In this document: positions 35,188-41,398 of the stretch, piece after piece
Layout: each line of letters starts with the position of its first letter
Numbering within the stretch: the first letter of the stretch is position 1
Source: JABFRG01 sp046351415
GTDB taxonomy: Bacteria; Myxococcota_A; Polyangia; Polyangiales; Polyangiaceae
Direction of reading: 5' to 3'
DNA length: 64,000 nucleotides
Assembly (NCBI GenBank): GCA_046351415.1
Contig: JAXLYO010000001.1
Coordinates: forward strand, 372,001-436,000
Translations under genes and position numbers: made by a program
The notes under the pieces: generated by a model
Databases searched by the model: none
Seen by the model: the letters and a program-made list of their open reading frames with translations, nothing else
Told to the model about the DNA's origin: nothing

Positions 35188-36471
35188 GTGGAGACGGCTC
35201 AGCTGACCGGTGGGGGAGCGAAACCAGCCAGAAATACCCTCTATTTGCAGGTACTCGGTTGCGTGGCGGCGGGCGTCATCCTGGGCGTCTTCCGTCCGGA
35301 CCTCGCGGTCGCCTGCAAGCCGCTGGGCGACCTGTTCATTCGGCTCATCAAGATGGTCATTGCGCCACTCGTGTTCTGCACCGTGGCGGGGGGCATCGCG
35401 GCCATGGGCGATCTCCGGCGCGCGGGGCGGACGGGCCTCAAGGCGCTCGTCTACTTCGAGGTCGTGAGCACGCTCGCGCTCGTGCTCGGGCTCGTTGTTG
35501 CGCATGCAGTCAAGCCGGGCGCGAACCTGCATGTGAGCGCAGCCACCCTCACGACCACGGAGCTCGACAAGATTGCGGGCTTCGGCAAGCCGAAGACCGC
35601 CGTCGACCATGTGATGGACCTCGTTCCGGAGAGCGTGGCGGGAGCGTTCGTCAAAGGGGACATGCTCCAGGTACTCACCGTCGCGATCCTCGTGGGCGTT
35701 GCCATCTCGGCGATGCGCGATCGCGGAAAGCCCGCAGCGGCAGCGCTCCACGGGGCAGGGGAGGTGCTCTTCGCCGTCGTGGCCATCATCATGCGCGCGG
35801 CTCCCGTGGGCGCTTTCGGAGCGATGGCCTTCACCGTGGGAAAGTACGGGATCCGCACGCTGGCGTCGCTCGGCACCCTCGTGGCCACGTTCTACGTGAC
35901 GGCGCTGCTCTTCGTGTTCGTCATTCTCGGTGCCATCTGCGCGGTTCTTCGTCTTTCCATCTTCCGACTCGTGGCCTACCTGAAGGACGAACTGCTCGTC
36001 GTCCTCGGTACCTCCTCGTCGGAATCCGTTTTGCCTCGGCTGATGGAGAAGATGGAGGGGCTTGGTTGCGAGCCGGCGGTCGTGCGCCTCGTCGTACCGA
36101 TGGGCTATTCGTTCAACTTGGATGGCACGTCCATCTATCTGACGCTCGCGACGCTCTTCGTTTCGAATGCGCTCGAAGTGCCGCTCGCACTTCGCGACGA
36201 GCTCCTATTACTCGGCGTTCTATTGCTCACGTCGAAGGGAGCCGCTGCGGTGACGGGAGGTGGTTTCATCACCCTCGGCGCCACGCTGTCGACGACGCGC
36301 ACCGTGCCGGTCGCTGGGCTCAGTTTGCTGCTCGGGGTCGATCGATTCCTCTCCGAAGCACGCGCGCTCACGAACACGATGGGCAATGCGGTGGCGACGC
36401 TGGTGATCGCGCGTTGGGAGGGCGGTCTCGACACCGCACGCGCGAAGGCGACGCTCGCGAAGAAGCGTTGA
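35188..36471 (+). CDS. Dicarboxylate/amino-acid:cation symporter (DctA/GltP family)
   Basis: About 427 residues, full length for the SLC1-like family. Typical motifs: PLGDLFIRLIKMVIAPLVFCTV, the HP1 loop LGTSSSESVLPRLMEKMEGLG, the TM7 NxDGT-like SFNLDGTSIYLT and the HP2/TM8 region with NTMGNAVATLVIARWEG. Carries glutamate, aspartate or C4-dicarboxylates with Na+ or H+. GTG 35188 is chosen since the first membrane segment then begins 20 residues in; GTG 35158 is the alternative, and neither has a good Shine-Dalgarno. The duplicated peptide region begins just after it. Confidence 0.88.
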   Translation: METAQLTGGGAKPARNTLYLQVLGCVAAGVILGVFRPDLAVACKPLGDLFIRLIKMVIAPLVFCTVAGGIAAMGDLRRAGRTGLKALVYFEVVSTLALVLGLVVAHAVKPGANLHVSAATLTTTELDKIAGFGKPKTAVDHVMDLVPESVAGAFVKGDMLQVLTVAILVGVAISAMRDRGKPAAAALHGAGEVLFAVVAIIMRAAPVGAFGAMAFTVGKYGIRTLASLGTLVATFYVTALLFVFVILGAICAVLRLSIFRLVAYLKDELLVVLGTSSSESVLPRLMEKMEGLGCEPAVVRLVVPMGYSFNLDGTSIYLTLATLFVSNALEVPLALRDELLLLGVLLLTSKGAAAVTGGGFITLGATLSTTRTVPVAGLSLLLGVDRFLSEARALTNTMGNAVATLVIARWEGGLDTARAKATLAKKR

Positions 36472-36535
36472 GCTTCCCGAGGCTAGCGCGCGTTGGACGT
36501 GGTGGAGGACGACTCGTTGGCTCGGGAGTTCCCTC

Positions 36536-36578
36536 TTCGTCGACGACTTGAATACAGGTGTTTCGATTCGTCGACGAC
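36536..36578. promoter_or_regulatory. Hairpin/inverted repeat with invariant loop, copy 1
   Basis: Two 17-nt arms (36536-36552 and 36562-36578, 14 Watson-Crick pairs plus one G-T) around a 9-nt loop TACAGGTGT. The same element occurs 609 bp further on. It lies about 105-145 nt upstream of the sigma-54-like -24 element, a normal position for an enhancer-binding site, but could equally be a structured DNA or RNA element. Confidence 0.55.
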
Positions 36579-36624
36579 GTCTCGCGCTGAACGACACGAA
36601 AAGCGTGCAAATGACAGGTATTGT

Positions 36625-36660
36625 TTCCGTATCAGACGGTTCGAGGTTCCGTATCAGACG
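36625..36660 (+). repeat. Two 14-bp direct repeats spaced 22 bp, copy 1
   Basis: TTCCGTATCAGACG occurs at 36625-36638 and again at 36647-36660, exactly 22 bp apart (two helical turns). They lie 20-55 bp before the sigma-54-like -24 GG. Tandem sites on one DNA face are typical activator binding sites. The matching places in copy 2 (37234-37247 and 37255-37269) are degenerate. Confidence 0.5.
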
Positions 36661-36677
36661 TCTCGAAATGCGGGAGG

Positions 36678-36694
36678 TTGGTACGCACGCTGCA
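36678..36694 (+). promoter_or_regulatory. Sigma-54-like promoter, copy 1
   Basis: TTGGTACGCACGCTGCA: GG at 36680-36681 and GC at 36692-36693 with the canonical 10-nt spacing, in a TTGGYACG-N4-NTGCA context. Predicted start of transcription near 36705. An identical arrangement is found in copy 2. Confidence 0.55.
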
Positions 36695-36828
36695 ATAGTC
36701 GGACACGAGAGCGCGGGGAGCCGAAGCTTCTTTGGAAAGCACGGCTCTCTCCGCCAACGCCACCCCAAAGGGGCGCCTTGGTTCCACAAGCGCCCTCCGC
36801 ACCACCCGCACCACCAAAGGATCCCCTG

Positions 36829-36986
36829 AAAAGACTTCCAAGACCGACTCGTCGCTCGCCTTCAACCTTCGCCGCGTGCGCGTGCCGGTGAAGACCCAGA
36901 TCAACACGGGCGCTGTCGAAGCCTCGACACGCGCCTGCCGCCAAGGTGGTGGCTGCGGCTATTATTGCGTCAGCCCCAGCGCCTGA
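36829..36986 (+). pseudogene. Cys-rich peptide gene, copy 1, without start codon
   Basis: Reads as the copy 2 peptide from its fourth codon on: SLAFNLRRVR, KTQINTG, then a core with three Cys (TRACRQGGGCGYYCVSPSA). In place of ACCATGAAGAAGACT this copy has CCTGAAAAGACT, so the ATG is gone while the downstream frame is kept. The nearest in-frame start is a TTG at 36732 without a good ribosome binding site. Against copy 2 the shared codons show about 8 silent and 4 replacement changes (P/S, K/V, G/A, S/Y), all Cys kept, so the gene was under selection for much of its divergence. It is either newly dead or uses an unusual start. Confidence 0.6.
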
Positions 36987-37010
36987 CTCCAAAGCATTCG
37001 CCTCGCGTCT

Positions 37011-37038
37011 CCCCCGGCACCCTCTGCGGTTCCGGGGG
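37011..37038 (+). terminator. Intrinsic terminator after peptide copy 1
   Basis: CCCCCGG (37011-37017) pairs with CCGGGGG (37032-37038), loop of 14 nt, then TTTG. Located 24 nt after the peptide stop; the same stem with a slightly different loop follows copy 2. Confidence 0.65.
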
Positions 37039-37144
37039 TTTGCGCATTTTCCGGATCGCGACGTGGGCGAGGTCGAGCGCCAGCCCCGGGAGACCTCTCG
37101 CGCTTTCTCGTCGCTCTTGTTGCGTCGGAGTAGCGCGCGAGGTA

Positions 37145-37187
37145 GTCGTGGACGAATTGAATACAGGTGTTTCAATTTGTCCACGAC
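37145..37187. promoter_or_regulatory. Hairpin/inverted repeat with invariant loop, copy 2
   Basis: GTCGTGGACGAATTGAA (37145-37161) pairs with TTCAATTTGTCCACGAC (37171-37187): 16 Watson-Crick pairs and one G-T. The 9-nt loop TACAGGTGT is identical to copy 1. Compared with copy 1, the pair C36541-G36573 has become G37150-C37182, a compensating double change, and two other pairs vary by wobble. Both arms have therefore been kept complementary. Confidence 0.6.
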
Positions 37188-37286
37188 GTCTCATGCTGAT
37201 CTACATGATGCACGCTTGAAAATGACGAATTGTGTCCGTTTCGGACGCTTTCAGTTTCTGAAGCAGACGTCTTGAAATGGGCGGGA

Positions 37287-37303
37287 TTGGTACGCGGGAT
37301 GCA
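37287..37303 (+). promoter_or_regulatory. Sigma-54-like promoter, copy 2
   Basis: TTGGTACGCGGGATGCA: GG at 37289-37290, GC at 37301-37302, 10 nt apart. The -24 half matches TTGGYACG and the -12 half ends TGCA; exactly the same offsets from the hairpin and repeats as in copy 1. Predicted transcript start near 37313, giving a leader of about 125 nt that holds a stretch conserved with copy 1 (around 37391-37433). Confidence 0.6.
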
Positions 37304-37437
37304 ACACTCCCAGACGAGAGCACGGAGAGCAGAGGCTGCTTCGGAAGCCGGTCTCTCCGACCAAGTACGCACACACGAGGGGCCGCCTTGCTTCCACAAG
37401 CGCCCTCCACACCACCCGCACCACCAGAGGATCCACC

Positions 37438-37599
37438 ATGAAGAAGACTCCCAAGACCGACTCGTCACTCGCCTTCAACCTTCGCCGCGTTCGCAAGCCG
37501 GTGAAGACCCAGATCAACACGGGCGGGGTCGAAGCTTCGACGCGCGCTTGTCGCCAAGGCGGTGGCTGCGGCTACTCTTGCGTCAGCCCCAGCGCCTGA
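37438..37599 (+). CDS. Short Cys/Gly/Ser-rich peptide, RiPP-precursor-like
   Basis: 53 residues. A basic leader-like half (MKKTPKTDSSLAFNLRRVRK, then PVKTQINTGG ending in a double glycine at 29-30) and a C-terminal core VEASTRACRQGGGCGYSCV ending in SPSA, with Cys38, Cys44 and Cys48, five Ser/Thr and four Gly. FNLRR is loosely like the FNLD box of class I lanthipeptide leaders. The layout suggests a ribosomally made, modified and perhaps exported peptide, but no maturation or export gene is visible here. AGAGG lies 7 nt before the ATG. A tandem, ATG-less copy lies 609 bp upstream; promoter and terminator elements are shared. A small metal-binding or secreted protein is the alternative. Confidence 0.7.
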   Translation: MKKTPKTDSSLAFNLRRVRKPVKTQINTGGVEASTRACRQGGGCGYSCVSPSA

Positions 37600-37626
37600 C
37601 TCCAAAGCATTCGCCGCGCGCCCTTT

Positions 37627-37654
37627 CCCCCGGCATCCTCTGTGGTTCCGGGGG
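37627..37654 (+). terminator. Intrinsic terminator after peptide copy 2
   Basis: CCCCCGG (37627-37633) and CCGGGGG (37648-37654) around a 14-nt loop, followed by TTTGG. It begins 27 nt after the peptide stop and separates the peptide gene from the AraC-like gene. Confidence 0.65.
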
Positions 37655-37722
37655 TTTGGTTCGCGTCTGGCTAGCGGCGTTGATTCGATGAGGCGGCATG
37701 CTACACGACTCGGGCGCGCGCA

Positions 37723-38610
37723 ATGATTTCCACGATAGAGTTCGCAGCGCTGGGCGGCAGCTTCGTGCAGGTGTCTGCCAAGCGCGAAGACGTGAGCGCC
37801 TTCGTCTATCGGCTAAAGAACTTGTCCATCGACACACGGTTCTTGCCTCCGGAGCCGTCGTGTCCCGATCAGGTCTTCTTTAGCCACATCTTCGAGGGCA
37901 CAGCCGTTTGGCACCGGGCGTCCATCTTCGAAGAAGGGCCGCTCGAAGGAAGTGCGACGCATCGTCGCCACTACTCTCAGCAGCAAGCGCCCTACTACCG
38001 CCGAACGAGAGGCGACCTGCTCGGTCTCGCGATTGGCGTACCACGCACATGGGCACCCGAAGTCGACGAGCCTGTCCCCATGGGCGGGCGCATTTACGCC
38101 GACGCGCTCGAACTCGGCCTTCACATGCTGGAGCGACGCGACGAGTCCAGTCTCGACTTCGTGAATGCGATGCTCGACGGCTGGATTCATCATCTGCACG
38201 CCGAAGGCTTCCTGCCCAAGCGCGAGAGACGAACTACCTCCGCGCAGGACGTTCGCGCCGCGGCGGATCGCGAGATGTTGAAGGCGCTCGCCGGCGTACT
38301 CGGAGCGACGGCTTCGCGTCCCGCCGTAGTCGACCTCGCCTCCGCTCTCGGACTCTCGGAGCGTCAGATCGCTCGAAGGCTCCAGAAGGTGCTTCCCCTC
38401 ATCGAGAGCCCGTCGAAGAACTTCCGCGAGATGGCGCATCGATGGCGCATCCTGGTGGCAGGCGTGCTCATGGCCAGTCGTCCCGACGAACGCATCTCGG
38501 TCATTGCCGAACACGCGGGCTTCTCGAGCACCGCGGCCCTCGATCACTGCTTCAAGTCTGCTGGGCTCGACTCGCCAACGGAACTCTTGCAACAGCTGTC
38601 TACGCGATAG
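37723..38610 (+). CDS. AraC-like transcriptional regulator
   Basis: 295 residues. The N-terminal 170 residues are a sensing domain with no clear family (PEPSCPDQVFFSHIFEGTAVWHRAS). The last 100 residues look like an AraC-type double helix-turn-helix: DLASALGLSERQIARRLQK in the first helix pair and RISVIAEHAGFSSTAALDHCFKSAGLDSPTELLQQL in the second. The match is loose, so this is a divergent member. Starts ATG 37723, 69 nt after the peptide terminator; a regulator of the upstream peptide unit is possible but it is not a sigma-54 activator (no AAA+ domain). A hairpin follows at 38639. Confidence 0.68.
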   Translation: MISTIEFAALGGSFVQVSAKREDVSAFVYRLKNLSIDTRFLPPEPSCPDQVFFSHIFEGTAVWHRASIFEEGPLEGSATHRRHYSQQQAPYYRRTRGDLLGLAIGVPRTWAPEVDEPVPMGGRIYADALELGLHMLERRDESSLDFVNAMLDGWIHHLHAEGFLPKRERRTTSAQDVRAAADREMLKALAGVLGATASRPAVVDLASALGLSERQIARRLQKVLPLIESPSKNFREMAHRWRILVAGVLMASRPDERISVIAEHAGFSSTAALDHCFKSAGLDSPTELLQQLSTR

Positions 38611-38638
38611 ACACCGTCCAATGGATGCGCGTCGTCCA

Positions 38639-38680
38639 TTGATACGAGCAGACGCGGGCTGGAACGTCCGCTCGTATCAA
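38639..38680. promoter_or_regulatory. Long hairpin between two AraC-like genes
   Basis: TTGATACGAGC (38639-38649) pairs perfectly with GCTCGTATCAA (38670-38680); inside, GACG/CGTC extends the stem to 16 positions with one mismatch around a 10-nt loop. No T-run follows, so it is either a weak terminator for the first regulator gene or an operator for the second (57 nt upstream of its ATG). Confidence 0.45.
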
Positions 38681-38736
38681 CGATCGAAGGCTGCTTTGCG
38701 GCCAAGCGTATCTCGCTGTTCCCACCGTGTCCGCTG

Positions 38737-39744
38737 ATGTCAACGTGCCTGCATCCTTCATCGTTGACGATGGAGCGCGCCAACGGGAAAGCTCTGCCCA
38801 TCGTTTCCATGTGCGCACCTCGTCCCATTGCCACCTCGTTTCCGATGTCCTTTTCGTTCGGGCGCGTCGGCGCGAAGGTGTCGCTTCGCGGGGTCGTGTT
38901 CCGTCGCAGCGGCGCCTACTCCATCGTCCTCGAGGGTACGCGTTTCGATAGTCGAGCCATCCCGTGCGCGGTCGGCTCGAAGGCACCTTGGTACTTCGTC
39001 CTCTGTCCCATCGAAGGTGAGCTGCGTGTAGGCCAGCGTCGTATTCTTCCGAACGACGTCGTCGTGCTCCCGCAGCACTTCGTCACCGTGAAAGGCTCGC
39101 CGGCGTTTCCCATACGCTCGCTGTCCAACGAGGCCCATGCCGTTGCACTCCGCGTCCATCCCGACGACCTCGCCACCTTGCACATGGAGCCCCGCGTGCA
39201 TGAATGCTCCAGCGCCACGGTGACGGCCATTCGCGAACTTTCGACCGCGCTCTCGAGCGACGCATTCCAAGAAGCCGCTGTTCACGCGCAACGCGCAGCC
39301 ACGTGTTTGGTCGGGGAGGGCATCACGCGTCAGGAGCCTGATTCTGGTGGCCGCACGCAGGTGCGAGCATCCGTCGTTCAGCGATTCGCACGGACGGTCT
39401 ATCCTCTGCTTTCCGAACTCACGACGAAGCCAGGCTTGGCGGACGTGATCGAACAAGCAGGCGTGAGCGAGCGGCAGTTCCTCCGGTCCATGGTGCGCGT
39501 ACAGGAGACCTTCGATCTTCCCGATCGCGGTTTTCGTACTGCCATGGTCCGCTGGAGAGCCACTGCTGCGGCGCTCCTCGCATCTTCCTCCGCGCTCAGT
39601 TTGGACGAGGTGGCCATTCTCGCCGGCTACGCTTCGCCAAACGCCGTGCACCGAGCCTTCAGGAAGTTCGAACTCCCATTTCCGGGGATGATTCAGAAGC
39701 TCGCCCACGAGGCACCCGGGGGTGATCTGCCGCGAGAGCTGTGA
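38737..39744 (+). CDS. AraC-like transcriptional regulator
   Basis: 335 residues. The N-terminal part resembles an AraC cupin-type sensing domain (SFSFGRVGAKVSLRGVVFRR). The C-terminal 110 residues are a double helix-turn-helix: GLADVIEQAGVSERQFLRSM, and LSLDEVAILAGYASPNAVHRAFRK, the latter close to the AraC signature. ATG 38737 is used; ATG 38770 is possible. Same strand and similar layout as the preceding regulator, but the two are too different to be a recent duplication. Target genes are unknown. Confidence 0.72.
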   Translation: MSTCLHPSSLTMERANGKALPIVSMCAPRPIATSFPMSFSFGRVGAKVSLRGVVFRRSGAYSIVLEGTRFDSRAIPCAVGSKAPWYFVLCPIEGELRVGQRRILPNDVVVLPQHFVTVKGSPAFPIRSLSNEAHAVALRVHPDDLATLHMEPRVHECSSATVTAIRELSTALSSDAFQEAAVHAQRAATCLVGEGITRQEPDSGGRTQVRASVVQRFARTVYPLLSELTTKPGLADVIEQAGVSERQFLRSMVRVQETFDLPDRGFRTAMVRWRATAAALLASSSALSLDEVAILAGYASPNAVHRAFRKFELPFPGMIQKLAHEAPGGDLPREL

Positions 39745-39849
39745 GCCAGCTTCCCTTGGCCTCGCTCGTGCGCGCAGGAGTCCATCGACGTACCCTTCGT
39801 CCGGGAGCCACACCCACGAGGAGCTGAGGTAGTATCTGAGCCCGCCATC

Positions 39850-40752
39850 ATGCTCCCCTCGCTCGAATCCCTTCAATGCTTCGTGACGGCGACGCGGACG
39901 CTGAACTTTCGCGCCGCGGCGCAAGCGGTGGCCCTCACGCCGGCAGCGTTGGGGCAACGCATCAAGCAGTTGGAAGCACAAGTAGGTGGCCCGCTATTTC
40001 ATCGGACCACCCGCAGCGTCGTCCTGACGGAGCTCGGCCTCGAACTGCTTCCTCGCGCGGAGAATGCATTGGTCGCGGCTTCGGCTTGTGTTCAGCTCGA
40101 CCGTGGGCGCGGCGGCGAGGGCAATCGTCAGGTATTCGATCTCACGCTCGGAACGAGACATGAGCTCGGCATGAGTTGGGTCATGCCCAATCTCCATCGT
40201 CTGTCGGACGACCAACCGTGGGTCTCTTACAATCTCTACTTCGGGTCGGGTGCAGACCTTCTCCTGCGCGTGCGGACGCTCGAGGTGGAGTGCGCCATCA
40301 CCTCGTCTCGTTTCGATGATCCGAAGCTCGATGCCTTCCCGCTGCACCCGGAGACGTACACCTTCGTCGCATCGCCCAAGTTGCTCGCGAAGCGGCCACT
40401 ACGCGTCCCCGCCGACGCTCTCGAGCACTCGCTCATCGACACCGCCGCGGGTCTGCCTCTCTTCCGCTATTTTCACGACGCACCCGCTGCGCCGGCGAGC
40501 ATGCCGTTCAGCCGCGTTCGGTCCATGGGCACCATCGCTGCGATCAAGCACGTCGTTCTCGCGGGGGAGGGGGTTGCGGTGTTGCCGACCTACTTCGTGA
40601 TGCCGGAGTTGAAGCGACGCAGCCTGGTCGTGCTCTTCCCCAAAGTCCGATTGCTCGAAGACAGCTTCCGTCTCGTATTTCGTCGGGACGACCCGCGACG
40701 ACCGATTTACGAGCGGATGGCAGAAATCCTGCGGAAATGCCCGCTTCGGTGA
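39850..40752 (+). CDS. LysR-family transcriptional regulator
   Basis: 300 residues, family-typical. An N-terminal winged helix-turn-helix (LESLQCFVTATRTLNFRAAAQAVALTPAALGQRIKQLEAQVGGPLFHR) is followed by a two-lobed substrate-binding-like effector domain ending in VLAGEGVAVLPTYFV. The ligand is unknown. It is followed by a 124-nt gap with a TGTAT..ATACA near-palindrome at 40757 and an AT-rich dyad, then the lipoprotein and ferritin-like genes, which are the obvious candidates for its control. Confidence 0.9.
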   Translation: MLPSLESLQCFVTATRTLNFRAAAQAVALTPAALGQRIKQLEAQVGGPLFHRTTRSVVLTELGLELLPRAENALVAASACVQLDRGRGGEGNRQVFDLTLGTRHELGMSWVMPNLHRLSDDQPWVSYNLYFGSGADLLLRVRTLEVECAITSSRFDDPKLDAFPLHPETYTFVASPKLLAKRPLRVPADALEHSLIDTAAGLPLFRYFHDAPAAPASMPFSRVRSMGTIAAIKHVVLAGEGVAVLPTYFVMPELKRRSLVVLFPKVRLLEDSFRLVFRRDDPRRPIYERMAEILRKCPLR

Positions 40753-40756
40753 TGAT

Positions 40757-40773
40757 TGTATACGCGGCATACA
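40757..40773. promoter_or_regulatory. Near-palindrome TGTATACGCGGCATACA
   Basis: Inverted TGTAT/ATACA arms with a 7-bp centre, right after the LysR stop and 100 bp before the lipoprotein gene. T-N11-A type dyads are LysR binding sites, and this one has T and A at matching places, so it may be the target of the LysR protein encoded just upstream. Confidence 0.35.
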
Positions 40774-40785
40774 CAATAACATACG

Positions 40786-40807
40786 TTTCATATCGATTTT
40801 CAATCGA
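40786..40807. promoter_or_regulatory. AT-rich dyad before lipoprotein/ferritin-like operon
   Basis: TTTCATATCGATTTTCAATCGA contains a perfect 6-bp inverted repeat TCGATT/AATCGA (40793-40798, 40802-40807) with 3 nt between. The TTTCA-(N)2-TCGAT part is shared in similar form with the elements at about 25.05 kb and 13.16 kb, which precede iron/heme genes. Confidence 0.4.
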
Positions 40808-40876
40808 AGCCGCGCAGCTATAGCTAACGAGATGGGCGAGAGCGCCCTCTCTTCAACTCTAACGAGGCAGGCATCG

Positions 40877-41398
40877 ATGGATCGAGTGGCATATTCGCGA
40901 GCGCTACGCGCCGCAGCACAGGTGAGCTTCGTGACAGTCATGGCGGGGTGTGCGGCCGCAGACAACGTCGACCAGTATCCCGTGAGCAAGGCCAGCGGTT
41001 CGTCGAACACGAGCGCGCCGCCAGCGCCTAGTGCTACGGGATCGACGAGTCAAAAGCCGACCGCTGATGCGGGCACGGACGCGAAGGTCCAAACCGACGC
41101 GCAGGTAAGCCAGCTCACCTGTGACGAGAAGTTGAAAGCGCTCTTTCCTTCCGGAGACGAAGCCTGGTTCACGGGGCCCGCTGTCAGTTCCGATCCTGCG
41201 CTGGCAGAGTGTTGTGGCGCGAAGCTCGAAGCCCTCAAACCCGCCGACTTCGAAGGTCTTTCCGACTTCCGCAAGAGCGGCTGCTGCCACGTCGACAACG
41301 TGCCCAACGTCGGCGTTGCATGTACCCCCTGGGGGCCGCCGGCTCCGCCTTCCCTCATCGCTTGGCTCGAATCCATCGGCGCGCGGGAGGCCGCGTGA
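40877..41398 (+). CDS. Cys-rich lipoprotein coupled to a ferritin-like protein
   Basis: 173 residues. Signal peptide with lipobox VMAGC (Cys24), Ser/Thr/Ala linker, then a domain of about 95 residues with seven Cys (TCDEKL, AECCGAKL, SGCCHVDN, VACTPWGPP), including two CC pairs. It may bind metal or form disulfides. ATG 40877 is preferred over ATG 40832, because CGAGG lies about 9 nt ahead and the signal peptide is better formed. Its TGA overlaps the GTG of the ferritin-like gene, so a joint role is likely. Confidence 0.75.
   Translation: MDRVAYSRALRAAAQVSFVTVMAGCAAADNVDQYPVSKASGSSNTSAPPAPSATGSTSQKPTADAGTDAKVQTDAQVSQLTCDEKLKALFPSGDEAWFTGPAVSSDPALAECCGAKLEALKPADFEGLSDFRKSGCCHVDNVPNVGVACTPWGPPAPPSLIAWLESIGAREAA

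Larger units (their letters stand above)
36500..37660 (+). repeat. Tandem duplication of a peptide transcription unit
   Basis: Two copies of about 0.55 kb, from about 36500 to 37045 and 37110 to 37660, offset by 609 bp at the promoter and 613 bp at the stop. Each holds, in order: hairpin, direct repeats, sigma-54-like promoter, leader, peptide gene, terminator. Similarity is highest in the hairpin loop, the promoter, the leader stretch TTCCACAAGCGCCCTCC, the peptide gene and the terminator, and lower between these, as expected if all five are functional. No transposase or flanking target repeat is visible. Confidence 0.7.

Noticed and set aside
36474..36527. TTCCCGAG...CTCGGGA after the symporter gene as a terminator
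   Set aside because: The loop would be about 40 nt and no T-run follows.
36500..37660. The tandem repeat as an insertion sequence or CRISPR-like array
   Set aside because: No transposase, terminal repeats or target duplications, and only two units of about 0.55 kb with a coding core.
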